This document shows positions 14,195 to 20,575 of a stretch of 20,575 nt of DNA, in pieces. Where the stretch lies: assembly GCA_030640595.1 (NCBI GenBank), contig DAOWJC010000063.1, positions 1 through 20,575 of the forward strand, in the 5' to 3' direction. The notes below the pieces were generated by a model. The model did no database searches and was not told where the DNA came from. It was given only the letters and a program-made list of their open reading frames with translations. The position numbers and the translations under genes were made by a program. Positions within the stretch are counted from its first letter, which is position 1, and every line of letters starts with the position of its first letter. This DNA comes from Dehalococcoidia bacterium. Lineage in GTDB: Bacteria > Chloroflexota > Dehalococcoidia > Dehalococcoidales > DAOWJC01.

Positions 14195-15148
14195 ATGAAT
14201 TACCAGAGAAGACGACCAATGAAAGGCAAAAGAGTAGCTATCACTGGTGGAGCTGGGTTTATCGGCTCCCACTTGGCTGATGAATTGGCCACCAGTAACA
14301 GCGTCATTATCATTGACGACCTCTCCACAGGAAAGAAGGAAAATATTGCCCGCCTGATTGAGAAAGACAATGTAACATTCACCCAGGGCAGTATCTTAGA
14401 CCTTAGCCTGCTTCAAAAGCTCTTTCAGGGCGTTGACTATGTCTTCCATCTAGCAGCTCTTGCCAGAGTTCCTCGTAGTATAGAAGACCCCTTAATTACC
14501 AATGAGGTAAATATAAAAGGAACCCTGAGTGTGTTATTGGCGGCCAGAGACAATAGGGTAAGAAAAGTCATTTATGCTTCCTCCTCTTCGATATACGGTG
14601 ATAGCCCCACACTGCCTCAGAGGGAAGACATGTCTCCCAGCCCTCAATCCCCTTACGCCCTGACCAAATTAGCCGGTGAATACTACTGCAACATCTTCTG
14701 CCAAATCTACGGGCTGTCCACAGTTTACCTCAGATACTTTAACGTCTATGGCTCAAGGCAGGATCCTCAGTCACAGTATGCCACCGTCATCCCTGCCTTC
14801 ATAGGAAGGATTTCCCAGAATTTGCCGCCCATTATATTTGGCGATGGCGAGCAGAGTAGGGACTTCACTTTCATTGAAGATGTGGTTCAAGCAAGCATCC
14901 TTGCCGCAGAGACCAATGCAGCGGGTGCATATAATATTGGGGGTGGCAAGAGTATCACTATAAACCGGCTAGCCGAAATTATTCTCAACCTTATGCAACG
15001 TGACTTAGAGCCGGTTTATGAAAAACCCCGGCCCGGCGACCCAAAGCATACGTTAGCAGACATTTCCGAAGCTAAAGGCTTTGGTTATGAGCCGAAATGG
15101 GCTTTAGAGGATGGATTGAGGAGAACCATCAAGGAGTTTAGGCAATGA
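14195..15148 (+). CDS. NAD-dependent sugar-nucleotide epimerase (extended SDR)
   Basis: A 317-aa extended short-chain dehydrogenase/reductase of the UDP-glucose/GlcNAc 4-epimerase group, which interconverts sugar nucleotides for glycan synthesis. The NAD loop is GGAGFIGSH (18-26), followed by the acidic DDLSTG (41-46) that binds the adenosine ribose. The catalytic triad is Ser in SSSSIYGD (129-136) plus Tyr154 and Lys158 in SPYALTK. RYFNVYGSRQDP and RDFTFIEDVV are the usual substrate-loop motifs. ATG 14195 gives the longest form. ATG 14219 (MKGKRVAIT...) matches the usual N-terminus of relatives better; neither has a clear Shine-Dalgarno. The stop overlaps the next ATG by 4 nt (ATGA). GalE, WbpP or other 4-epimerase specificity cannot be decided. 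Confidence 0.9.
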   Translation: MNYQRRRPMKGKRVAITGGAGFIGSHLADELATSNSVIIIDDLSTGKKENIARLIEKDNVTFTQGSILDLSLLQKLFQGVDYVFHLAALARVPRSIEDPLITNEVNIKGTLSVLLAARDNRVRKVIYASSSSIYGDSPTLPQREDMSPSPQSPYALTKLAGEYYCNIFCQIYGLSTVYLRYFNVYGSRQDPQSQYATVIPAFIGRISQNLPPIIFGDGEQSRDFTFIEDVVQASILAAETNAAGAYNIGGGKSITINRLAEIILNLMQRDLEPVYEKPRPGDPKHTLADISEAKGFGYEPKWALEDGLRRTIKEFRQ

Positions 15149-15504
15149 AAATTGATTTAGACGAGGCGATAGTTTGTGTTCTCGGCTTAGGTTATGTAGG
15201 CTTACCCTTGGTACAAGCCTTCTCCAGAAGTTTAGAGGTGATCGGCTTTGACATTGATGGTAACAAGGTAAGGAAGTTAAGCCAGAGCAATACCAATCAA
15301 AACCTCACTTTCACTGCTGATCCTAGACAGCTAAAACAGGCGGATTTTGTCATTATAGCCGTCCCGACCCCCGTAACTAAGACAAAAGAGCCGGATTTAT
15401 CCTATGTGAAAACGGCTGCCGAAATCACGAAGGTGGTGATGTGCCCGGCAAAAGTTGAGACAAGACACAACACTGTCTTCGTGGCCCCATCCTGCCCTCT
15501 CTAG
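15145..15504 (+). pseudogene. Nucleotide-sugar dehydrogenase, N-terminal fragment
   Basis: The first ~94 residues are a clear UDP-glucose/UDP-ManNAc 6-dehydrogenase N-terminus: GLGYVGLP (14-21), the NAD-binding acid in GFDID (Asp36), VPTPVT (73-78) and PDLSYVKTAAEIT (83-95). After that the sequence (KVVMCPAKVETRHNTVF...) no longer resembles the family and ends at 15504. Normal enzymes have about 420-440 aa with a catalytic Cys near 260, so the catalytic and C-terminal domains are missing, and nothing downstream restores them: the converging GT4 gene ends only 29 nt away. It starts at ATG 15145, overlapping the epimerase stop. It is a deletion or rearrangement remnant. Confidence 0.8.
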
Positions 15505-15532
15505 TTACCAGCGTGTGCTTCTCCATTCTAAA

Positions 15533-16471
15533 CTAACATATCGAAGCTGTGGCTATACTTTCATAGATCTCAATGTAGCTGCCAATAACCCTCTCCCAGT
15601 TGAATTTTTCTTCTACGGTTTGCCTCGCCCTGGAACCAATCTTCTGCCTCAGGTCGGGACTGTCCATCAGATTCAAAAGACATTCTAGATAATGTTCATC
15701 GGTTTCGGCAATATACCCATTGTCTCCGCTATCAATTATCTCTGATACAGCGCCGACACTACTGGTGATTACAGGTAGCCCACAAGCCATCGCTTCTAAG
15801 ATTACATTTGGAAAGTTGTCATGGAAGGAATAGTATAAAAAAATATCGCTGGCAGCTAGGGCTGGCCTAGGGTCTGACAAGAATCCGGTAAACCTAACGT
15901 TTACTCTGGTTCCACCAATTTGATGCTTAATCGTCCCTAGATATGGTCCGCCGCCGATAATCGTATAGTTGAAACGGTGACTTTGAATTTTATTTAAAAT
16001 GCCAATGACACTCAGTAATCCCTTCACCTTATCCGGAAAGTAAAAATTTGTTATGGTGATCAGATTTAGCTCATCTCTGGCTCCATGCTGGGCAAGCTTA
16101 AATCCTTCTGGGACGACAGCGTTAGGAATTACAATAGCCTTTCCGAGGTCTAGCTTTTGTTTGAGATACTGGCTTGGGACTGTAATGACATCAGCTTGAG
16201 TTATCGTTTTCGGAACAAACCTATTCAATATACTTCGCTCAATAGTGTAATCACCGCGTATAGTAAGCACCATAGGCTTTCGCCATAGTTTAAAAGGAAA
16301 TGGCACTGTCGTATGGACGATATCGACATCTTGGCGTAAGCACGATTTTGACAAGGCAAACAGAGTATGGATATGCTTCGCTTCAACCCGGGCGTTATTA
16401 AGCATGTAAACTAAGTCTTTGCCCCATTTAAAGGGACCACCGAAACGAGCCGTAAGGATGTTTACTTTCAT
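15533..16471 (-). CDS. Glycosyltransferase family 4 (GT-B)
   Basis: A 312-aa retaining GT-B glycosyltransferase. The N-terminal acceptor domain is compact (GGPFKWGKDL near the start, DIVHTTVPFP at 50-59). The donor domain shows VIPNAVVPEGF (114-124), IIGGGP (171-176), and SFHDNFPNVILEAMACGLPVITSSVG (215-240). The usual EX7E motif appears as Asp218-X7-Glu226: the first acid is Asp instead of Glu, which is known in some GT4 members but deserves a check. At 312 aa it is shorter than the usual 350-400. ATG 16471 overlaps the stop of the upstream asnB-like fragment by 4 nt (ATGA). It is the last gene of the minus-strand operon and probably adds a sugar to the lipid-linked glycan. Confidence 0.85.
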   Translation of the reverse strand: MKVNILTARFGGPFKWGKDLVYMLNNARVEAKHIHTLFALSKSCLRQDVDIVHTTVPFPFKLWRKPMVLTIRGDYTIERSILNRFVPKTITQADVITVPSQYLKQKLDLGKAIVIPNAVVPEGFKLAQHGARDELNLITITNFYFPDKVKGLLSVIGILNKIQSHRFNYTIIGGGPYLGTIKHQIGGTRVNVRFTGFLSDPRPALAASDIFLYYSFHDNFPNVILEAMACGLPVITSSVGAVSEIIDSGDNGYIAETDEHYLECLLNLMDSPDLRQKIGSRARQTVEEKFNWERVIGSYIEIYESIATASIC

Positions 16472-16710
16472 CTACCCCCACCATTTTTCGCCTTATTAAA
16501 ACATTCTTCGTACATTCTTTTAGCCTCATTTATGGCAGCCTGTAAAGTTAAAATATTTCGTAACTGCTGATTCTCCGTTAAATAAAATTTCCCCAAATAA
16601 CGTTCGACGAAGAATAAATATCTTATTTCAGGACCCCTATGCTCAACCATAGCCATCATTTGTCTAAGTAATTTCTCATCATACCAATTAAAGCCAACAA
16701 TGCCACACAT
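16468..16710 (-). pseudogene. Asparagine synthetase (AsnB) N-terminal fragment, chimeric
   Basis: The first 28 residues (MCGIVGFNW...HRGPE) are the start of a glutamine-hydrolysing asparagine synthetase, including Cys2, the nucleophile of the class II glutaminase after Met removal, and the HRGP(D/E) motif. Such AsnB-like proteins have about 600-650 aa. Here the sequence switches after HRGPE to an unrelated 52-residue stretch (ERYLGKFYLTENQQLRNILTL...) and stops. Both the rest of the glutaminase and the synthetase domain are absent. The RBS GGAAGG precedes the ATG, and the gene sits 17 nt after the GT-C-like gene, so it still occupies its operon slot. It is probably a fusion left by an internal deletion, and cannot make asparagine. 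Confidence 0.75.
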
Positions 16711-16727
16711 CTCTACCTTCCCACCAG

Positions 16728-18761
16728 CTATCTGATAAAACCACTGACTGAGCCACAGTCATAGACTTTAGAAAACCCCTGCTCGGTAAGCACCTGCCGG
16801 GGGTCATAATTCAGCTTGTAAATAGTCCCGGCACCGGTTCCAATTGGATGGGCGACAACTTCCTCTCTGATGAGAAGCATATAACAAGAGCAATGGCTGA
16901 AATCTTTGGCTAAGAGGCAGTGTGATATAGATTCCAGCCTGTTTCCTAATCTAGCAGATAACTTAGGCATGTAGAAACCATCTCTATTGTAATAGCTGTC
17001 AACACCTATAATTCCATCATAATTGGCTGAGATGGTATTAAGAGTCTGGAGTTCAGATGTGGTAAAGGCATAGCGGACAAGCTGGTTCTGGGAGAAGGTG
17101 TGATTATCCATGTTGGATGGCAGCCCCATAATCATAAGGAAGGTCACAAGGAAGACCGAAATTACTATCAGGACGGCTTTCAAGTATGTTTTTCTAAATA
17201 GCCCGGATAAGAGCGAGAACGCCACAGCCAGCGGGATAGATAGCAAAATCTGCGCCATGTACCACCACCTATGTTCAATAACTGAACGCCCAGTTAGCAT
17301 GGGGAAATAGCCAATGCCCAGAATCAATACCCCGGCTATTGCTATAAAAAAAGCATAAGGATTGCCAAACCTCCTGGAAAGCATATAAAAGCAGCCGATG
17401 AATGATACAGCGAAAAATAGAAACATGCCCAAGCCATTAAATAAGAGTTCAAATGGTGCACCTGATAACGTTTCCCAAGCTGGCGGCGTAACCTCTGGTG
17501 GCGTAACCTCTGGTGGCGTAACCTCAGGTGGGGTTACCTCCGGTGGGGCAACCTCTGGCGGGGTTACCTCTGGCGGGCAAACCTCAGGTGGGGCAACCTC
17601 TGGCGGTGCGGTGCCTGGTGCATAGGTAAGCCCCACACTAGGTTCGAAACCGCGTCCTGTGAGCATAGCTAAAGTGCCCATATGTCCTGTACCAAAAGTC
17701 CACCAGCTAAGCATAGCAACAGTAAACAGAAGAGCTACAGCTAAGACGGGAAGCGTGGCTAATCTTTCTTTAAAGAACTTATTATGAACTACAAAGCCTA
17801 GCCAGAGAGTGAAAAGCAATATGACTAGCCAGAGCGCAGCTATAGCATGAGTCAAAATCAAAGCCGCCGTGAGAAGCCCGCAAAGAGGGACGACCACAGT
17901 GACCTTCTCTTTATGGAACTTGAATAATAGATAGAGGATGATAACTACAAAAATAGCTCCCAGCGTGTTGGGTATAGTCCAATAGCCGAAAAAAATATGC
18001 CAGTTGGCTACTACCAGCAATAGGGCAGCTAGCATCCCAATCCTAGCACTAAGCACGAGCCTGCCTATGAGGAAGATAAATAGTACGTCACAAACTACCT
18101 GCAACAAAGAAATAGAAAGCATAGTAGCCATTTTGTAACTCAGTGCGGTTATTAATGAAGTTGCACCGACAGCAAGATGGAAGACTGGCAAACCTCCGTA
18201 AACACCCCCTGCACGTGCTTTCTCTAGCATATCCAATGTGATGCGCTGATGAGTCCAAGGGTCAAGTCCGACAATGCTTGGGAATAGAATAAGCACTGAC
18301 CATTCCAAACTTAAGCCAATAAGGATTATTTCAAATAAGGTAAAAGGTACGGCTGAGTTTTTGGAAGGCAGGAATAATATTTTGGCTGCCAAAATGGCAC
18401 TCATAGCGGCTATTGAGATGAAGTATCCCAGAGGTCTTACATAAACTTCAGGTCTGAAAGCTAAAGACCACAAGCTATAAGTAAAAAGGGCAAAGAATAC
18501 GATGTCTGAAAGCAATAGGATAGACGGTGAAGCCTGTAAATCTAGGATGGAGGAGATAGGCGATAGCTTGTGGCGATGCTTCAATACTAGATAAGTGACG
18601 CAAGCCAGAAAACAAAAGATGCCACTCACCATATATATAAGGCGTCCTATATGTATTTGAAGATAGGCGATTAGAATAAGGGAGAAAATAGCACCAGCCA
18701 AAGCTAGAATGCTATCTAGGTTGTCTCTGATGAAGGGTAACACTTTGCTTTCTGAACTCAC
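16728..18761 (-). CDS. GT-C-like multi-pass membrane protein with PPEV repeats
   Basis: 677 aa with about 13-15 membrane segments and a small soluble C-terminal domain (after about residue 560). The segment FPSIVGLDPWTHQRITLDML (Asp167) in an external loop after a membrane helix, followed by GGLPVFHLAVG, resembles the first catalytic loop of GT-C glycosyltransferases that use polyprenyl-linked sugars. RWWYMAQILLSIP further on is also typical of these families. No exact family is recognised. Between two membrane segments, residues 385-427 form eight PPEV repeats. GTG 18761 is chosen because AGGAG lies 5 nt upstream and it overlaps the upstream GT4 stop by 4 nt (GTGA). The longer frame from ATG 18809 would overlap GT4 by 52 nt and has no RBS. 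Confidence 0.75.
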   Translation of the reverse strand: MSSESKVLPFIRDNLDSILALAGAIFSLILIAYLQIHIGRLIYMVSGIFCFLACVTYLVLKHRHKLSPISSILDLQASPSILLLSDIVFFALFTYSLWSLAFRPEVYVRPLGYFISIAAMSAILAAKILFLPSKNSAVPFTLFEIILIGLSLEWSVLILFPSIVGLDPWTHQRITLDMLEKARAGGVYGGLPVFHLAVGATSLITALSYKMATMLSISLLQVVCDVLFIFLIGRLVLSARIGMLAALLLVVANWHIFFGYWTIPNTLGAIFVVIILYLLFKFHKEKVTVVVPLCGLLTAALILTHAIAALWLVILLFTLWLGFVVHNKFFKERLATLPVLAVALLFTVAMLSWWTFGTGHMGTLAMLTGRGFEPSVGLTYAPGTAPPEVAPPEVCPPEVTPPEVAPPEVTPPEVTPPEVTPPEVTPPAWETLSGAPFELLFNGLGMFLFFAVSFIGCFYMLSRRFGNPYAFFIAIAGVLILGIGYFPMLTGRSVIEHRWWYMAQILLSIPLAVAFSLLSGLFRKTYLKAVLIVISVFLVTFLMIMGLPSNMDNHTFSQNQLVRYAFTTSELQTLNTISANYDGIIGVDSYYNRDGFYMPKLSARLGNRLESISHCLLAKDFSHCSCYMLLIREEVVAHPIGTGAGTIYKLNYDPRQVLTEQGFSKVYDCGSVSGFIR
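17481..17609 (-). repeat. 15-bp tandem repeats encoding PPEV
   Basis: Eight 15-bp units plus a partial one encode (A/C/T)-Pro-Pro-Glu-Val. Units differ mostly at third codon positions and in the first codon (GCA/GCC/TGC/ACC/ACG). The last three units in gene order are nearly identical, which suggests recent slippage. The region lies in an extracytoplasmic or cytoplasmic loop of the GT-C-like protein. Confidence 0.9.
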
Positions 18762-19927
18762 AATATCTCCTGATAAACCTCCATAGTCTTCATTACTGCA
18801 TCTTCCCACGAATAATTGTTAACAATTTTTAGTCTAGCTGCTTCGCTGAATTTCCTGGCTAGGTTTTCCTGTGCCGCTTGCTTATTTCCGGCTAGTAAAG
18901 ATACTGCCTCAGCTATCTGTCCGGGCTCTCGTTCTTTGATTAGCAAACCTGTCTTTCCATTTTCAACAATTTCTCTTGTGCCACCAACATCCGTGGCTAC
19001 TATAGGTACTCCTATTGCTCCTGCCTCCAGGACTGAAGTAGGTAATCCTTCTGAATACGAAGGGTTAACAAAAACATCTGTCACGCTCAGGATTTCGGTA
19101 ATCTGCTCTCGGGTTTTTTGTCCCAGAAAATTGATATCTTTACTCCAGCCGGTCTCCATAGTTAGCTCCTCTAATTGGCGCCTATAAGGGCCGTCTCCAA
19201 CAATTAAGAGCTTTACATTTGGAATCGTCTCTTTTATCATCGGGAAAGCGGAAATCAAATCCTGTACACCTTTGGCATAAATCAAGCGGCCAACAAATGT
19301 TATCACTATTGCACCATTTAGCCCTAGACTCTTCGCCAGGTCTGTCTCCACCTTTCTAAAAACATCTGTATCAACCCCATTAGGAATAACAATAGTATCC
19401 TCGGCCCCTAGGTGTTTCAGGAAGTCACGGGCTGCTTCCGAAATTCCTATGTTCCTCGAGGCAGATTTTATTATTAAGGAACCAATTGTGTGATCATATA
19501 TCTCACCAATGGCTTCAATAAGCTTATTTGATAGTATACTATGTCTCGCGCCATGCTCCGTATGAACCAATGCTGTTCTTTTTATCTTGGCAAAAATGAG
19601 CCCCAGTAGCGAGGTAGAGAAAAATCTTGTGTGAGTATTTACTAAATCAAATCTCTTTCTGGAAAGTTTGAATAAAATTTTGAAGGTTGCGGCTATCGGT
19701 TTTGGAATTGGGTATGTGCCACCTAAGATGTCCCAAGAGGGCAGCCTATAAATGCGTATTCCATCCACCTCTTCGTTAACCGATGCCCCCTCTGTGCTAC
19801 AGGTAATAACATCTATCTCATATCCCTTTTCTATTAATCGCCTTGATAACTCATAAATGACTTTTTCATATCCTCCTAAACAAGGATAAAAATGAGCGGC
19901 AAAAATTAATATTCGCTTCGTGCCCAT
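18758..19927 (-). CDS. Glycosyltransferase family 4 (GT-B)
   Basis: A 389-aa retaining GT-B glycosyltransferase, full length. The N-terminal domain has the GGYEKVIYELSRRL motif (18-31), and the middle has HTEHGARHS (122-130). The donor domain has IPNGVDTDVF (181-190), FVGRLIYAKGVQDLI (211-225), IVGDGPYRRQLE (242-253) and the complete EX7E motif Glu293-Glu301 within YSEGLPTSVLEAGAIGVPIVATDVGG. This matches sugar-nucleotide-dependent transferases of surface polysaccharide or glycolipid synthesis. GAGGT lies 6 nt before ATG 19927. The stop overlaps the GTG start of the GT-C-like gene by 4 nt. It is the first complete gene of the minus-strand operon. Confidence 0.92.
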   Translation of the reverse strand: MGTKRILIFAAHFYPCLGGYEKVIYELSRRLIEKGYEIDVITCSTEGASVNEEVDGIRIYRLPSWDILGGTYPIPKPIAATFKILFKLSRKRFDLVNTHTRFFSTSLLGLIFAKIKRTALVHTEHGARHSILSNKLIEAIGEIYDHTIGSLIIKSASRNIGISEAARDFLKHLGAEDTIVIPNGVDTDVFRKVETDLAKSLGLNGAIVITFVGRLIYAKGVQDLISAFPMIKETIPNVKLLIVGDGPYRRQLEELTMETGWSKDINFLGQKTREQITEILSVTDVFVNPSYSEGLPTSVLEAGAIGVPIVATDVGGTREIVENGKTGLLIKEREPGQIAEAVSLLAGNKQAAQENLARKFSEAARLKIVNNYSWEDAVMKTMEVYQEIL

Positions 19928-19972
19928 GTTCTACCTCAGGCATCCAAGGCTTCTCATCCTAGCTCTGCTACG

Positions 19973-20398
19973 TTAGCCTTTCCGGCCTGCCAGTATATTT
20001 AGTACGATCCCGGTGAATATGGTAAATATGCCAATAGTGAGAAAAAGCACTGACGTCAGGGCGGTACCAATGGGTACCACCCCTCCCATGGAAAAGATGT
20101 GCACCACCCTCGCAACGGCGGTAGCACCAAATGCTACCAAGACAGTCCCGGTCACCCCGAAGAACATGGGCGGCCTCCTCTCTGAAATCATGGTAATTAT
20201 CGAGGCAAGGACCCCCAGCCCATGAGCCACCGGGATTAGGGTTGAGCCGCCTTTGGTGTAGATAGCTGAGATAGGGACCTTGGCTATCTTAAGGTTTTTC
20301 TCTACGGCTGCGGCTATCATCTCTGTCTCAATAGCAAACACATTCTCCTCCGCCTTAAGCTCGGCTATGGCCTTTGGGGACAGAGCTCTGAATGGCAA
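19973..20398 (-). pseudogene. GT2 (dolichol-phosphate-mannose-synthase-like) C-terminal fragment
   Basis: The 141 residues match the C-terminal part of family-2 polyprenyl-phosphate glycosyltransferases: FRALSPKAIAEL, then ETEMIAAAVEKNLKIAKVPISAIYTKGGSTL, followed by two to three membrane segments (about 76-135) that anchor such enzymes. The GT-A catalytic half with the DDxS and DAD motifs is absent. Further upstream on the minus strand (20399-20575) no GT2 sequence is recognised, and a TAA closes the frame 7 codons before LPFRAL (at about 20417). Position 20398 is therefore only the first TTG in the remnant. It lies 45 nt before the GT4 start and was probably the earlier head of this operon. 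Confidence 0.7.
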
Positions 20399-20575
20399 TA
20401 ACCAGAAGACAAATTATTGTTTCTATCATCCTACTCTATCACATCTACCCAGAGGTGAAGTCTTGTATAAGCCTTATTCTGGCCCTGCTTATATAATAAG
20501 AATTCTACCTTTTGATTATCCCCCGTCCTGTTCAGGGTAAAACCTACTAACCCTTCCCACTTTCCATTGTACTCA
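20399..20575. other. Right end of window, no gene recognised
   Basis: On the minus strand this should hold the catalytic part of the GT2 gene, but all frames carry stops and no GT2 motif is visible. On the plus strand a frame covers part of it, but it mostly shadows the GT2 fragment. The junction at about 20400-20415 therefore marks a break. Confidence 0.4.

Noticed and set aside
17481..17609. Tandem repeats as a possible CRISPR array
   Set aside because: The units are 15 bp, contiguous, without spacers, and in frame with a membrane protein gene.
17398..17625. Plus-strand ORF of GGVTS repeats
   Set aside because: It is the complement of the PPEV repeat region in the intact minus-strand gene, has no RBS, and follows from the 15-bp periodicity.
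18762..18809. Upstream ATG start (18809) for the GT-C-like gene
   Set aside because: It would overlap the GT4 gene by 52 nt with no Shine-Dalgarno, while GTG 18761 has AGGAG at ideal spacing and a GTGA overlap.
20280..20540. Plus-strand 86-codon ORF at the right end
   Set aside because: It is mostly antisense to the GT2 fragment; no RBS and no similarity are seen.

Overview
The window is bacterial. Most start codons have clear Shine-Dalgarno sequences, the TRAP binding protein has a lipobox, TATAAT-type promoters can be seen, and genes are packed with 4-8 nt overlaps. The likely source is an anaerobic Chloroflexota of the Dehalococcoidia type. The support for that is moderate: a full-length archaeal-type STT3/AglB oligosaccharyltransferase, a 21-codon remnant that begins MQAYCVKC like the small DUF5679 zinc-ribbon proteins I associate with that phylum, and the ETF / FAD-oxidase / CCG-protein gene set. 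None of these is a taxonomic proof.

Region 1 (315-9564, all + strand) looks like one catabolic operon. It holds a TRAP transporter (dctP lipoprotein, dctQ, dctM with a GTGA overlap to dctQ), then a broken BKACE/DUF849 gene, an HMG-CoA-lyase-like TIM-barrel protein that lacks the family's catalytic Arg and Cys, etfB, etfA, a GlcD-type FAD oxidase, and an iron-sulfur protein with two [4Fe-4S] motifs and two CCG domains. The inferred scheme is uptake of an organic acid, TIM-barrel C-C bond chemistry, and oxidation of a 2-hydroxyacid-like intermediate, with electrons passed through ETF and the CCG protein towards the membrane or ferredoxin pools. The substrate cannot be read from the sequence.

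Region 2 (9565-11449) is a junction. It has a 42-bp 3' half of a tRNA-Thr(CGU), cut exactly at the anticodon loop and flanked on both sides by near-identical tandem TGTYGGCAAAA repeats. This is the layout of a tyrosine-recombinase attachment site. Next come a lone winged-helix gene on the minus strand and about 1.1 kb of non-coding, decayed sequence with small gene remnants.

Region 3 (11450-20575) is about glycans. It has STT3/AglB on +, then an NAD-sugar epimerase followed by a truncated nucleotide-sugar dehydrogenase on +, and a converging minus-strand operon: GT2 C-terminal fragment, GT4, a large GT-C-like membrane protein with a PPEV repeat loop, an asparagine-synthetase N-terminal fragment and a second GT4. 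Together these would make sugar nucleotides, build a glycan and transfer it to protein or the cell surface. At least three genes here are truncated at points where they run into unrelated sequence. With the att-like site at the left edge, this suggests a rearranged genomic island.
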